From assembly GCA_012729555.1 (NCBI GenBank), contig JAAYCX010000090.1:1-64000 (forward strand): 64,000 nt of DNA, in the 5' to 3' direction. Below the pieces are notes generated by a model. The model did no database searches, was not told the DNA's origin, and was given only the letters and a program-made list of their open reading frames with translations. Origin of the DNA: Acidobacteriota bacterium. GTDB taxonomy: Bacteria > Acidobacteriota > UBA6911. Position numbers and translations under genes: made by a program. Positions within the stretch are counted from its first letter, which is position 1. Every line of letters starts with the position of its first letter. Below are positions 8,987 to 16,348 of this stretch, piece after piece.

Positions 8987-9326
8987 CGGATCCGGCTGAT
9001 GTTTGTCCGCCGGCCTGTCCCGCCGGAACCGTCCCGGCCCTCATAGAATGCCACGTATTTCGAAAATGAAGAAGAATATCCTCCGGGACCCGTAACAGGC
9101 GGCGCCGCCGCATCGTAGTGCTTAGTTATGCAAAACCGTACCCCGGAACCCGGGACGGATAATATGAACCTTGAAGGCGGCAGACGGCATCCAAACCGGT
9201 AGTCGAATCCCGGCCCTTGGTTTGATTCGGCGCCGGGGTCGGCGCCGGGCAGGCGCGGAGGCGACGGGGAACAGGGGGGCTTCCGGGGAGATGCTTATGG
9301 ATTCAGAACTTATGGGGAGGTTGTCT
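8987..9326. other. Divergent intergenic region
   Basis: About 340 bases between the methyltransferase operon (minus) and the gene at 9327 (plus). It holds a perfect 12-bp palindrome, GGCGGCGCCGCC, at 9098-9109 and the GGGGAGG ribosome site of the plus gene (9314-9320). The frame of the plus gene is open upstream to about 9171, but there is no ribosome site there and the extra sequence is not signal-like. No tRNA or clear sigma-70 promoter was found. Confidence 0.5.
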
Positions 9327-10253
9327 ATGTCGAGGAAGACCGGGTCTTTCCTTTTAGCCGCAGTGCTGTGTCTTTCGGGCTTCGTCTGCCTGTCGGACGA
9401 GGTCGCCGCCGATGAAGAGCTCAAACCGGAACAGCTCGTGGCGGCGCATGTCAAATCGATCGGGAGCCCGGACTATCTGGCCAGGGTGCGTTCGCGCTCC
9501 TTCGTCGGAACGACCGAGGTGCAGTTCATCCAGGGGATGAGCGGCCTGCTCAAAGGCACCTCGATGTTCGTGTCCCAGGGCCCCCAGGTGGGTATCGTGA
9601 TGAAGTTCCAGGACATCAATTACCCCGGTGAATATTTCGCCTACGACGGACAGGAGGTCACCGTCGGCCACATGAGCCCCGGCCAGAAATCCCCCATCGC
9701 CGAATTCCTCTATCGCTACAACCGGCTGATGAAAGAGGGTTTCATCGGCGGGTCCCTGTCCACCGCCTGGCCGCTGCTGACCATCGATGAACAGAAGGTG
9801 GAGATGAAGAGCCGCAAGACCAAGGTGGAGGGGAAGGAGCTCTACGAGCTGGAATACCGGCCCAAGGAAAGTCTCGGCGACCTCAGGATCAAGATCTACT
9901 TCGACCCCGAAACCTACCGGCACGTGCGGACCGAGTACCGGATCCGGGTGCGTGACGACATGTCCTTCGGCGGCTCCTCCACCTATGACCCGCTCGCCGA
10001 CGAGTCGGTGGTCAAGTCCGCGGGCGGGGGGGGGATGGCTATAGGTGAAAGCCGTCCCGACTCCATCTACCTGCTCGTGGAGAAGTTCGACAACTTCAAG
10101 AAGGTCGGGAACACCGTCCTCCCCCACAAGTATGTGCTCGATTATTCGCTTGAGGGGAGCGGGCACGCCTTCATCGCCAACTGGACCCTGAACGCCAGCA
10201 CCTGGGTGGTCAACCAGAAATACGACAGCAAGATCTTCCAGGCGCAGAAATAG
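9327..10253 (+). CDS. Secreted LolA/LppX-like protein
   Basis: 308 residues with a Sec signal peptide (SFLLAAVLCLSGFVCL, then a short acidic stretch). The mature part reads as alternating beta strands: EQLVAAHVKSIGSPDYLARV at the front, then VGIVMKFQDINYPGEYFAYD, YELEYRPKESLGDLRIKIYF and YRHVRTEYRIRVRDD. The leading helix followed by a half-barrel with a trace of a carried ligand resembles outer-membrane lipoprotein-sorting (LolA/LolB-like) folds, so periplasmic lipid or lipoprotein handling is possible, but no signature motif proves it. ATG 9327 is chosen because GGGGAGG lies 6 nt upstream and a proper signal peptide begins there. Monocistronic, followed by a strong hairpin. Confidence 0.7.
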   Translation: MSRKTGSFLLAAVLCLSGFVCLSDEVAADEELKPEQLVAAHVKSIGSPDYLARVRSRSFVGTTEVQFIQGMSGLLKGTSMFVSQGPQVGIVMKFQDINYPGEYFAYDGQEVTVGHMSPGQKSPIAEFLYRYNRLMKEGFIGGSLSTAWPLLTIDEQKVEMKSRKTKVEGKELYELEYRPKESLGDLRIKIYFDPETYRHVRTEYRIRVRDDMSFGGSSTYDPLADESVVKSAGGGGMAIGESRPDSIYLLVEKFDNFKKVGNTVLPHKYVLDYSLEGSGHAFIANWTLNASTWVVNQKYDSKIFQAQK

Positions 10254-10268
10254 TCCCGGTCGGGCCCG

Positions 10269-10306
10269 GTCCCCCGCGGGCCGCCTTCGGGCCGTCCGCG
10301 GGGGAC
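10269..10306 (+). terminator. Strong GC hairpin after the LolA-like gene
   Basis: Left arm GTCCCCCGCGG (10269-10279) pairs perfectly with CCGCGGGGGAC (10296-10306), 16 bp after the stop codon. There is no T-tract, so it may need Rho or may act as an RNA-stabilising 3' end. Confidence 0.6.
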
Positions 10307-10339
10307 CCCGGCCACAGCTCTCTGAAATGTCCGGTTTGA

Positions 10340-10369
10340 TTGACAATGGCGCCCGGACGGCCATAAAAT
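10340..10369 (+). promoter_or_regulatory. Sigma-70-type promoter for the TPR gene at 10416
   Basis: TTGACA at 10340-10345 and TAAAAT at 10364-10369 with an 18-nt spacer. A start near 10376 would give a leader of about 40 nt that includes AGGAGG at 10406-10411. Confidence 0.7.
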
Positions 10370-10415
10370 TGGGGGGCACACGATATTGTGGCCACTTAAC
10401 CGGTCAGGAGGCAGC

Positions 10416-11432
10416 ATGAGAATTTCTCCAACAAAGGTTCTTGTTTCGAACGCATTAATACTAGGATTGTTGATGCTATTGGCCTTGCCCGCAGCCGCGC
10501 AGAGCCGTGCCGTCAAGGGGAAGGTGACCGACGACAAGGGTCAGCCGGTCCAGGACGCCCAGGTCAAGATCGAAGGGGAGGATATTTACCGGGTCTTCAC
10601 GACCAAAACCAACAAAAAGGGGGAGTATTTCTACCTCCTCGGCCTCCAGTCGGGCCGTTACCGGATCACCGTGCGCAAGGAAGGGTTCCGGCCCGCCTAC
10701 CGGGAGCATATCCAGCCGGAGATGCGTGAGGAGGTGGAGGTCGACTTCCAGCTCACCCCGGGACCGGACCAGAAACTCCACTTCGAGATGACGGAGGAGG
10801 AGAGGGCCGAATACATGAAACGGTACGAGGCCCAGCAGAAGCAGAGGCAGTTCTCGGCGGAGGTCAAGGAACGGTTCGACAAGGGAGTCACGCTCTACGA
10901 TTCCGGCCAGTACGAGGAGGCCCTGGTCGAATTCAACGCCGCCCTGGAGAAGGATCCCAAACAGCCCGGCATCATCGCCCGGACCGGGGATTGCTACCTG
11001 AAACTCGACAGGAAGGATGAAGCCCTGGAGGCCTACAACAAGGCCATCGAACTGAACCCGCAGGACCCCGCCCTGTACACCAACAAGGGCGTCATCCTGG
11101 GGCAGATGGGCAAGATGACCGAAGCCCAGGAGATGTTCAAGAAGGCGGCCGAACTGGACCCGATGGCCGCGGGACAGAACTTCTACAACCTCGGCGTCAC
11201 CATGGTCAATGCGGGGGATTTCGAGAACGCCGTCGGCGCCTTCAAGCAGTCGATCGAGGCCGACCCCTCTTTTGCCGAATCGTACTACCAGCTGGGGATG
11301 AGCCTTTCGGCCAAGCCGGATACCATTCCGGAAGCGATAGCGGCCCTCAAGAAATACCTCGAGCTCGGGCAGAAGCCCGAACAGGTGGAGGTAGCCAAAC
11401 AGATCATCAGCGCTCTGGAAGCGGCACAGTGA
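10416..11432 (+). CDS. Secreted carboxypeptidase-regulatory / TPR protein
   Basis: 338 residues. Signal peptide (LILGLLMLLALPAAAQS), then a carboxypeptidase-regulatory-like beta-sandwich (about 33-110: VKGKVTDDKGQPVQDAQVKI, GEYFYLLGLQSGRYRITVRK), a charged helical linker, and at least four TPRs from about 150 (YEEALVEFNAALEKDP, KDEALEAYNKAIELNP, MTEAQEMFKKAAELDP, FENAVGAFKQSIEADP). This architecture is common among periplasmic or surface proteins of Acidobacteriota; it suggests a protein-binding scaffold rather than an enzyme. ATG 10416 has AGGAGG 4 nt upstream and a good promoter (10340-10369). Monocistronic. Confidence 0.85.
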   Translation: MRISPTKVLVSNALILGLLMLLALPAAAQSRAVKGKVTDDKGQPVQDAQVKIEGEDIYRVFTTKTNKKGEYFYLLGLQSGRYRITVRKEGFRPAYREHIQPEMREEVEVDFQLTPGPDQKLHFEMTEEERAEYMKRYEAQQKQRQFSAEVKERFDKGVTLYDSGQYEEALVEFNAALEKDPKQPGIIARTGDCYLKLDRKDEALEAYNKAIELNPQDPALYTNKGVILGQMGKMTEAQEMFKKAAELDPMAAGQNFYNLGVTMVNAGDFENAVGAFKQSIEADPSFAESYYQLGMSLSAKPDTIPEAIAALKKYLELGQKPEQVEVAKQIISALEAAQ

Positions 11433-11489
11433 TCTCCCGGGGGACGGTTCGCACCCCTTTTGCCCGGCTTCTTTGAACACACCCTCCCG

Positions 11490-11519
11490 CCGGAGGGCGG
11501 CCGTCCGACCGCCCTCCGG
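11490..11519 (+). terminator. Terminator hairpin after the TPR gene
   Basis: Perfect 11-bp stem CCGGAGGGCGG / CCGCCCTCCGG with an 8-nt loop, about 58 bp after the stop, followed by a pyrimidine-rich stretch. Confidence 0.65.
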
Positions 11520-11584
11520 CCTACCTTTCCCCTTCGGCTCTCTTTGAAACCCTTAGTATCCCGGAGGAAACGCGGATTTTTCAC

Positions 11585-11614
11585 TTGTGCCGCCGAAGCC
11601 GAAGGACCTATAAC
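11585..11614 (+). promoter_or_regulatory. Possible sigma-70 promoter for the gene at 11650
   Basis: TTGTGC (11585-11590) and TATAAC (11609-11614) with an 18-nt spacer. The -10 is good and the -35 only half matches. AAGGAG at 11638-11643 then lies in a short leader. Confidence 0.45.
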
Positions 11615-11649
11615 ATCCCTATCCAACGAACCTCGATAAGGAGTTGAAA

Positions 11650-12426
11650 ATGCAATTGTCAAGAAGTAGGAATCCGGTCCGGCGGACTCTCACCGGCTGG
11701 AGCGGCGTTTTGGCGCTGCTGCTTCCCGCTCTCCTGCTGATGGCGGTCTTCGCCGAGGCAAAAGACGAGTTCTGGGACAAGAAACCGTACGACGAATGGT
11801 CCCAGAAGGAGTGCCAGAAGCTGCTCACCAACTCCCCCTGGGCGAAGGAATACGAGATCACCGGGACCCAGATGATCGGCAGTCTCGGGGGAAGGGATGC
11901 CACGGACAACCAGCCTCCCTACATCAAATACCAGGTGCAGATCCGCACCGCCCCCCCGATCCGCCAGGCCATGGTCCGCATGATGCAGATCGCGCAGAAT
12001 TACGACCAGTTGCCGGACGAGCAGAAAAAGCAGTTCGACCAGCAGACCCAGGGATTCCTGGCGGCGGACACCTCCGAAATGATCATCGTCCACATGTCCT
12101 ACAGCACGAACTTCCCCCAGAATTACCGGGACCTCGCCCAGCACTGGCAGTCCCAGACGGCCGAGCTGCTGAAGAATTCGGTGTACCTGAGCGGAAACAA
12201 GAGCGACAAGGTCGCGATCGCCCAGTACATCCCGGGGCAGGAGGGCCAGAGCGAATTCCAGTTCATTTTCCCGCGCAAGGTTGACGGGAAGGATATCGTG
12301 GGCGACCAGGATAAGAACCTCCGCCTTGAATTCGCCTACCCCGTCGTCGGCCGCATCGGAGACGGCAGGGGGTTCCTCGAATTCAAGCTCGACAAGATGA
12401 TGTTCAACGGAAACATCGTGTACTGA
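11650..12426 (+). CDS. Secreted protein of unknown function
   Basis: 258 residues with a Sec signal peptide (VLALLLPALLLMAVFAEA). The mature protein begins with FWDKKPYDEWSQKECQKLL, then LTNSPWAKEYEITG. This tryptophan-rich W-x3-E-W-S-x2-E opening followed by SPWA is one I associate with secreted Acidobacteriota proteins of unknown function. The rest is beta-rich and polar with a Gln-rich helix (QLPDEQKKQFDQQTQGF). No catalytic motif is visible. ATG 11650 is preferred over TTG 11644 because AAGGAG (11638-11643) lies 6 nt before it. Monocistronic, with its own promoter-like sequence and terminator. Confidence 0.7.
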   Translation: MQLSRSRNPVRRTLTGWSGVLALLLPALLLMAVFAEAKDEFWDKKPYDEWSQKECQKLLTNSPWAKEYEITGTQMIGSLGGRDATDNQPPYIKYQVQIRTAPPIRQAMVRMMQIAQNYDQLPDEQKKQFDQQTQGFLAADTSEMIIVHMSYSTNFPQNYRDLAQHWQSQTAELLKNSVYLSGNKSDKVAIAQYIPGQEGQSEFQFIFPRKVDGKDIVGDQDKNLRLEFAYPVVGRIGDGRGFLEFKLDKMMFNGNIVY

Positions 12427-12439
12427 TATCACCGCACCG

Positions 12440-12470
12440 GGGAAGCGGGAGCGGGGCCTTCCCGCTTCCC
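12440..12470 (+). terminator. Terminator hairpin
   Basis: Perfect 11-bp stem GGGAAGCGGGA (12440-12450) / TCCCGCTTCCC (12460-12470), 9-nt loop, 13 bp after the stop codon and followed by a long C/T tract. Confidence 0.75.
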
Positions 12471-12509
12471 TTCCCTTCCCTTCCTTCTCCCCCTCCACCC
12501 TACCCGCAC

Positions 12510-12526
12510 TGGCACAAAAAGTGCCA
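12510..12526 (+). promoter_or_regulatory. Sigma-54-like -24/-12 element (palindromic)
   Basis: TGGCACAAAAAGTGCCA matches the sigma-54 pattern TGGCAC-N5-TTGC except for one base, and has the required GG-N10-GC spacing (GG 12511-12512, GC 12523-12524). Because it is palindromic it also reads on the minus strand, and it could instead be a regulator site or a small hairpin. On the plus strand it would start transcription near 12536, about 245 nt before the receiver-NuoE gene. Confidence 0.4.
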
Positions 12527-12782
12527 CTCCCTCTCCTGCCCCGCTTCCTTCCGGATCGGCGAAAACAGGGCATCCGGGACATAAACTACTTATTAATGGA
12601 TATTTATAGGAATACCCCCTCTCCACCGCAGCCCTGACGGGAATTAGGTGGTTATGGAATGAAAAAGGGTGTGGTAGTGTATCTCCATGTGGACAGGGAG
12701 ATGCGCGCAACCCTCCCGGCCTCGACGGTTGCGCCCTCACCGACCGAATGGAAACGCATTTCGTCACTCACAGAGGTTACCT

Positions 12783-13889
12783 ATGAACACCAGAAAACCG
12801 GTGGCCGGCGAGCAACCGGCCGAAGGGCCGCTCGATGTGCTGATCATGGATGGCGAGGAGGCCTTCGCGGCCGCCTGCCGCCGCACCCTCGAGGAAGCGG
12901 GATTCCGCGTGGCCGTCTCCGGCACCGCAGGACAGGGGCTGGCCCTGGCCGGGACGCGTCATCCGGGAGTGGTTCTCCTCGACCTGCAGCTGCCCGACAT
13001 GCAGGGGGCGGAAGCGCTGGGAGCCCTGTCCCGGCAAGCCCCGGCGGCCGTTCCCGTAGTGGCCTCGGCCCACGGCACCGTCGACGCCGCGGTCGAATCG
13101 ATGAAGCTCGGGGCGTTCGATTTCCTCACCAGGCCGGTCGCCCCGGAGAAGCTCGTGGAAACGGTGCGCCGCGGCCTGAACCTGAGCGTGTTGAGGAAGG
13201 AGGCCGCCGCGGGCGCCGCGGGCGCTCCGCCGCCGGACAAGTACGACCTGCTGCTTCAGGGGCTGGACATGCTGGGGGAGGCCTACTCCCTGGGCCTCGA
13301 AAAGCGGCAGCTGCTCGACGAGCTGACCTGGCTCGAAAACGAGGCGAAATACCACGCCGAAAGCCTCGGGCAGATCAAGAAGAAGGAACGGGTGATCCTC
13401 GACATCCGCAACGACCTCGTGGAGGCGGACGCCATCATGCGGAGGTACGATTTCCGCAAAAACGCCCTGATCCAGGTGCTGCTGGACGTCCAGGAAAAGT
13501 TCCGCTGGCTTCCGCGCCACGTCCTGAACTGGATCAGCGGCAGGCTCAACATTTCCCTCCGCGAAATCTACACGATCGCCCGCTTCTATGAGGCCTTCAG
13601 CCTGGAGCCGCGCGGCCGCCATATCGTGCAGGTCTGCACCGGGACCGCCTGCCACGTGCGCGGAGCCTCGGAACTGCTCACGCGCATATCGGCCACCCTG
13701 GGGGTCAAGCCGGGCGAAACCGACGCCAGACAGGCGTTCACGCTCGAAACGGTCCACTGCATCGGGTGCTGCGCCCTGGCCCCGGTGGTCCAGATCGATT
13801 CCCGCTACCACCGGAACCCTTCCAAGGGCCAGTTCGAAAAGATCATCAAATCCCTGGAAAAAGAGGAGGTCGACCCATGCCCCGCATAG
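12783..13889 (+). CDS. Receiver domain fused to NuoE/HndA-type [2Fe-2S] subunit
   Basis: 368 residues in two recognisable parts. Residues about 17-135 form a response-regulator receiver: LDVLIMDGEEAF, VVLLDLQLPDMQGAEAL with candidate phospho-acceptor Asp67, Ser95 in VVASAHGTVD, and FLTRP where the usual Lys is Arg117. A helical linker follows (about 150-225). Residues about 230-360 are a NuoE-like thioredoxin-fold subunit with [2Fe-2S] ligands Cys285/Cys290 (VCTGTACHVRG) and Cys326/Cys330 (CIGCCALAP). NuoE proteins pass electrons between NAD(P)H and the FMN subunit NuoF, encoded next with a 13-nt overlap. ATG 12783 has AGAGG 6 nt upstream. A receiver on this subunit is unusual; it may sense or gate electron flow (inference). 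Confidence 0.85.
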   Translation: MNTRKPVAGEQPAEGPLDVLIMDGEEAFAAACRRTLEEAGFRVAVSGTAGQGLALAGTRHPGVVLLDLQLPDMQGAEALGALSRQAPAAVPVVASAHGTVDAAVESMKLGAFDFLTRPVAPEKLVETVRRGLNLSVLRKEAAAGAAGAPPPDKYDLLLQGLDMLGEAYSLGLEKRQLLDELTWLENEAKYHAESLGQIKKKERVILDIRNDLVEADAIMRRYDFRKNALIQVLLDVQEKFRWLPRHVLNWISGRLNISLREIYTIARFYEAFSLEPRGRHIVQVCTGTACHVRGASELLTRISATLGVKPGETDARQAFTLETVHCIGCCALAPVVQIDSRYHRNPSKGQFEKIIKSLEKEEVDPCPA

Positions 13890-15796
13890 AAACCCCTGAC
13901 GATCTTGCCCGACTGAGGGATCAGGCCGTCGCCCGGCGCCATTCCAGGGAGACCTGGGTCGCCGTCTGCGCGGGAACCGGCTGCCGCGCCTACGGGGCCG
14001 AAGACCTGGCGGAGTCGCTGGAAACAGAGGTCGAAAAGCGCGGGCTCGGGAAGAAGATCGGGGTCCGCAAGACCGGCTGCCACGGCTTCTGCGAACGCGG
14101 CCCCCTGGTCGTCGTCCAGCCTTCGGACGTCTGCTATCTCGGGGCCCAGCCCAAAAACGTCCCCGCCATCGTCGACAAACTCGAAGGGAAGGACGCCGCA
14201 GTCGACAAACTCCTCTACGTGGACGGGGAGAACGGGAAGCCCCTCGCCCGCCTGGACGAAATCCCGTTCTACAAGCACCAGCAGCGGGTGGTCCTGGGCG
14301 ACAACGTGCACATCGACGCCTCCGACATCCTCGACTACATCGCCGTCGGGGGATACGCCGCCCTGGCCAAGGCGCTTTCGGGCATGACGCCCGAAGAGGT
14401 GCTCCTCGAGGTGAAGGAAGCGAAGCTGCGCGGGCGCGGGGGCGGCGGTTTTCCGGCCGGCCGGAAATGGGAGACCACCCGCAAGGCCCCCGGGGAACCC
14501 AAGTACGTCATCGTCAACGCCGACGAGGGGGACCCCGGCGCCTACATGGACCGCAGCATCCTCGAGGGGAACCCCCACGGCGTGCTCGAGGGGCTGATCC
14601 TCGGGGCCTACGCCATCGGCGCGGGCGAGGGCTTCATCTACGTCCGCCAGGAATACCCCCTGGCCCGGGAGCACGCCCAGAAGGCCCTGGACCAGGCCCG
14701 GGAGTACGGCCTGCTCGGGGAAAACATCCTCGGCTCCGGGTTCAGTTTCGACGTGAAGATCCACCGCGGCGCCGGCGCGTTCGTCTCCGGGGAATCGAGC
14801 GCCCTGATGAGCGCCATCGAAGGGCACGTGGGGGAACCGCGGCCCAAGTACATCCACACCTCCGAGAAGGGGGTGTGGGGCAAGCCCTCCTGCCTGAACA
14901 ACGTCGAGACCTGGGCCAACGTCCCCCACATCATCAACAGGGGGGCGGAGTGGTTCACGGGCATGGGGACGGAGGGGAGCAAGGGGACCAAGATCTTCTC
15001 CCTGGTCGGGAAGGTCAACAACACGGGGCTGGTCGAGGTCCCCATGGGCATCACCCTGCGCGACATCATCTTCAAGATCGGCGGGGGGATCCCGGGCGGC
15101 AAGAAGTTCAAGGCCGTCCAGACGGGCGGCCCATCCGGCGGGGTGATTCCCGAATCGATGCTCGACCTGCCGGTCGATTTCGACGAACTCACCCGGGTCG
15201 GGTCGATGATGGGGTCGGGCGGCATGATCGTCATGGACGAAAACACCTGCATGGTCGACACCGCCCGGTACTACATGAGCTTCCTCGCGCACGAGTCGTG
15301 CGGGAAGTGCGTCCCCTGCCGGGAGGGGACGCGCCAGATGCTGCGCATCCTCGACCGCATCGTCGCCGGAGAGGGGAAGGAAGAGGATCTCGCCGTCCTG
15401 GAGGAGCTCGGGGATTTCATGGAGGACGCCTCGCTCTGCGCCCTGGGGCAGTCGGCCCCCTTCCCCGTCCTCAGCACGCTGAAATATTTCCGCGCGGAAT
15501 ACGAGGAGCACATCAGGGAAAGACGGTGCCGCTCGGGGGTATGCACCCCCCTGATCGCCTACGACATCGACCAGGCCACCTGCGGCAAATGCGGCGCCTG
15601 CCTGCGGGCGTGCCCCGTCGCCGCGGTCGACCAGTCCGCGGACAAGGTCTTCACCATCCTCCAGGAAAAGTGCATCAAATGCGGCGCCTGCTTCACCGCC
15701 TGCCCGGAAAAATTCAGCGCCGTCGTCAAGGTGCCGGCATACGCCATTGGGAAACCGCCCGCGGGCAATCCGCCCCCGGAGGGAAAACGAGAGTAG
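13877..15796 (+). CDS. NuoF/HydB/HndC-type NAD(P)H-FMN-FeS subunit
   Basis: 639 residues with the long bifurcating-type architecture. An N-terminal [2Fe-2S] thioredoxin-like domain (VCAGTGCRAYG near 30 and GCHGFC near 65) precedes the NuoF core with NADH/FMN-binding LRGRGGGGFPAGRKWE and VNADEGDPGAYMDR, then the [4Fe-4S] site ESCGKCVPCREGT. Two ferredoxin clusters lie at the C-terminus (CGKCGACLRACP and CIKCGACFTACP). Such subunits oxidise or reduce NAD(P)H in electron-bifurcating hydrogenases, formate dehydrogenases and related complexes. ATG 13877 has AGGAGGT 6 nt upstream. It is co-transcribed with the receiver-NuoE gene and the HoxU-like gene. No catalytic hydrogenase subunit lies beside it, so the partner enzyme is not identified. 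Confidence 0.92.
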   Translation: MPRIETPDDLARLRDQAVARRHSRETWVAVCAGTGCRAYGAEDLAESLETEVEKRGLGKKIGVRKTGCHGFCERGPLVVVQPSDVCYLGAQPKNVPAIVDKLEGKDAAVDKLLYVDGENGKPLARLDEIPFYKHQQRVVLGDNVHIDASDILDYIAVGGYAALAKALSGMTPEEVLLEVKEAKLRGRGGGGFPAGRKWETTRKAPGEPKYVIVNADEGDPGAYMDRSILEGNPHGVLEGLILGAYAIGAGEGFIYVRQEYPLAREHAQKALDQAREYGLLGENILGSGFSFDVKIHRGAGAFVSGESSALMSAIEGHVGEPRPKYIHTSEKGVWGKPSCLNNVETWANVPHIINRGAEWFTGMGTEGSKGTKIFSLVGKVNNTGLVEVPMGITLRDIIFKIGGGIPGGKKFKAVQTGGPSGGVIPESMLDLPVDFDELTRVGSMMGSGGMIVMDENTCMVDTARYYMSFLAHESCGKCVPCREGTRQMLRILDRIVAGEGKEEDLAVLEELGDFMEDASLCALGQSAPFPVLSTLKYFRAEYEEHIRERRCRSGVCTPLIAYDIDQATCGKCGACLRACPVAAVDQSADKVFTILQEKCIKCGACFTACPEKFSAVVKVPAYAIGKPPAGNPPPEGKRE

Positions 15797-15808
15797 CGAG
15801 AGGGCGCC

Positions 15809-16348
15809 ATGAAGAACATAACCCTGGAAATTGACGGTCGCACGGTCGAGGCCGGGGAGGGGACCACCCTCCTCAAGGCGGCCCAATCGGTCGGGATCCG
15901 AATCCCCACCCTGTGCAACGACGACAGGCTGGAACCGTACGGCGGATGCCGCATGTGCATGGTGGAGATCGAGACCTCGTGGGGGCGCAAAAGACTGGTG
16001 GCCTCCTGCGTCTACCCCGTGGAGGAGGGCCTGCGGGTCCAGACCGACACGGAAAGGATCCGGCGCATCCGCAGGATGATCATCGAGCTCCTCTGGCCCT
16101 CCTCCCAGGTGTACGCCGAGGAGTACGGGGTCACCGGGTCCCGGTTCGAGCCCGGCCTGACCGACTGCAGCCTCTGCGGCCTCTGCCTCCGGTACTGTTC
16201 GGAAATCAAGGGGGAAAACAGGATCTACTTCGAGGGGCGGGGGATCGAACGCCGCCCGGCCCTCGTCGAGGGGTCGGAGCTCACCTGCCGCGCCTGCGGT
16301 GAATGCTTCACCCTCTGCGGCAGCGGCTGGATCGCCTCGAGGTGCTGA
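15809..16348 (+). CDS. HoxU/NuoG-N-terminus-like iron-sulfur subunit
   Basis: 179 residues. The N-terminal [2Fe-2S] domain (about 1-75) has PTLCNDD, YGGCRMCMVEIE and VASCVYP. Two [4Fe-4S] motifs follow (DCSLCGLCLRYC near 112 and CRACGECFTLC near 155). This is the short form that bridges the NuoE/NuoF diaphorase to a catalytic subunit in NAD(P)-linked hydrogenases and related oxidoreductases. It is truncated relative to NuoG because the molybdopterin domain is absent, as normal for HoxU-like subunits. It begins 12 bp after the NuoF-like gene, and its stop codon overlaps the start of the next gene (TGATG). Confidence 0.88.
   Translation: MKNITLEIDGRTVEAGEGTTLLKAAQSVGIRIPTLCNDDRLEPYGGCRMCMVEIETSWGRKRLVASCVYPVEEGLRVQTDTERIRRIRRMIIELLWPSSQVYAEEYGVTGSRFEPGLTDCSLCGLCLRYCSEIKGENRIYFEGRGIERRPALVEGSELTCRACGECFTLCGSGWIASRC

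Larger units (their letters stand above)
12427..12782. other. Intergenic region upstream of the diaphorase operon
   Basis: About 356 bases. It contains the terminator of the preceding gene (12440-12470), a pyrimidine tract, a sigma-54-like palindrome (12510-12526) and an AT-rich patch (12590-12615) that could hold a promoter. The frame of the next gene is open back to 12687 but lacks a ribosome site there. Confidence 0.6.

Noticed and set aside
9190-9215. tRNA-like GTCGAATCCCGG stretch
   Set aside because: No matching acceptor or D-arm around it; it is an isolated resemblance to a T-arm.
13805-15886. 693-codon minus-strand open frame opposite the NuoF-like gene
   Set aside because: Shadow of a strongly conserved plus-strand enzyme; no recognisable motifs.
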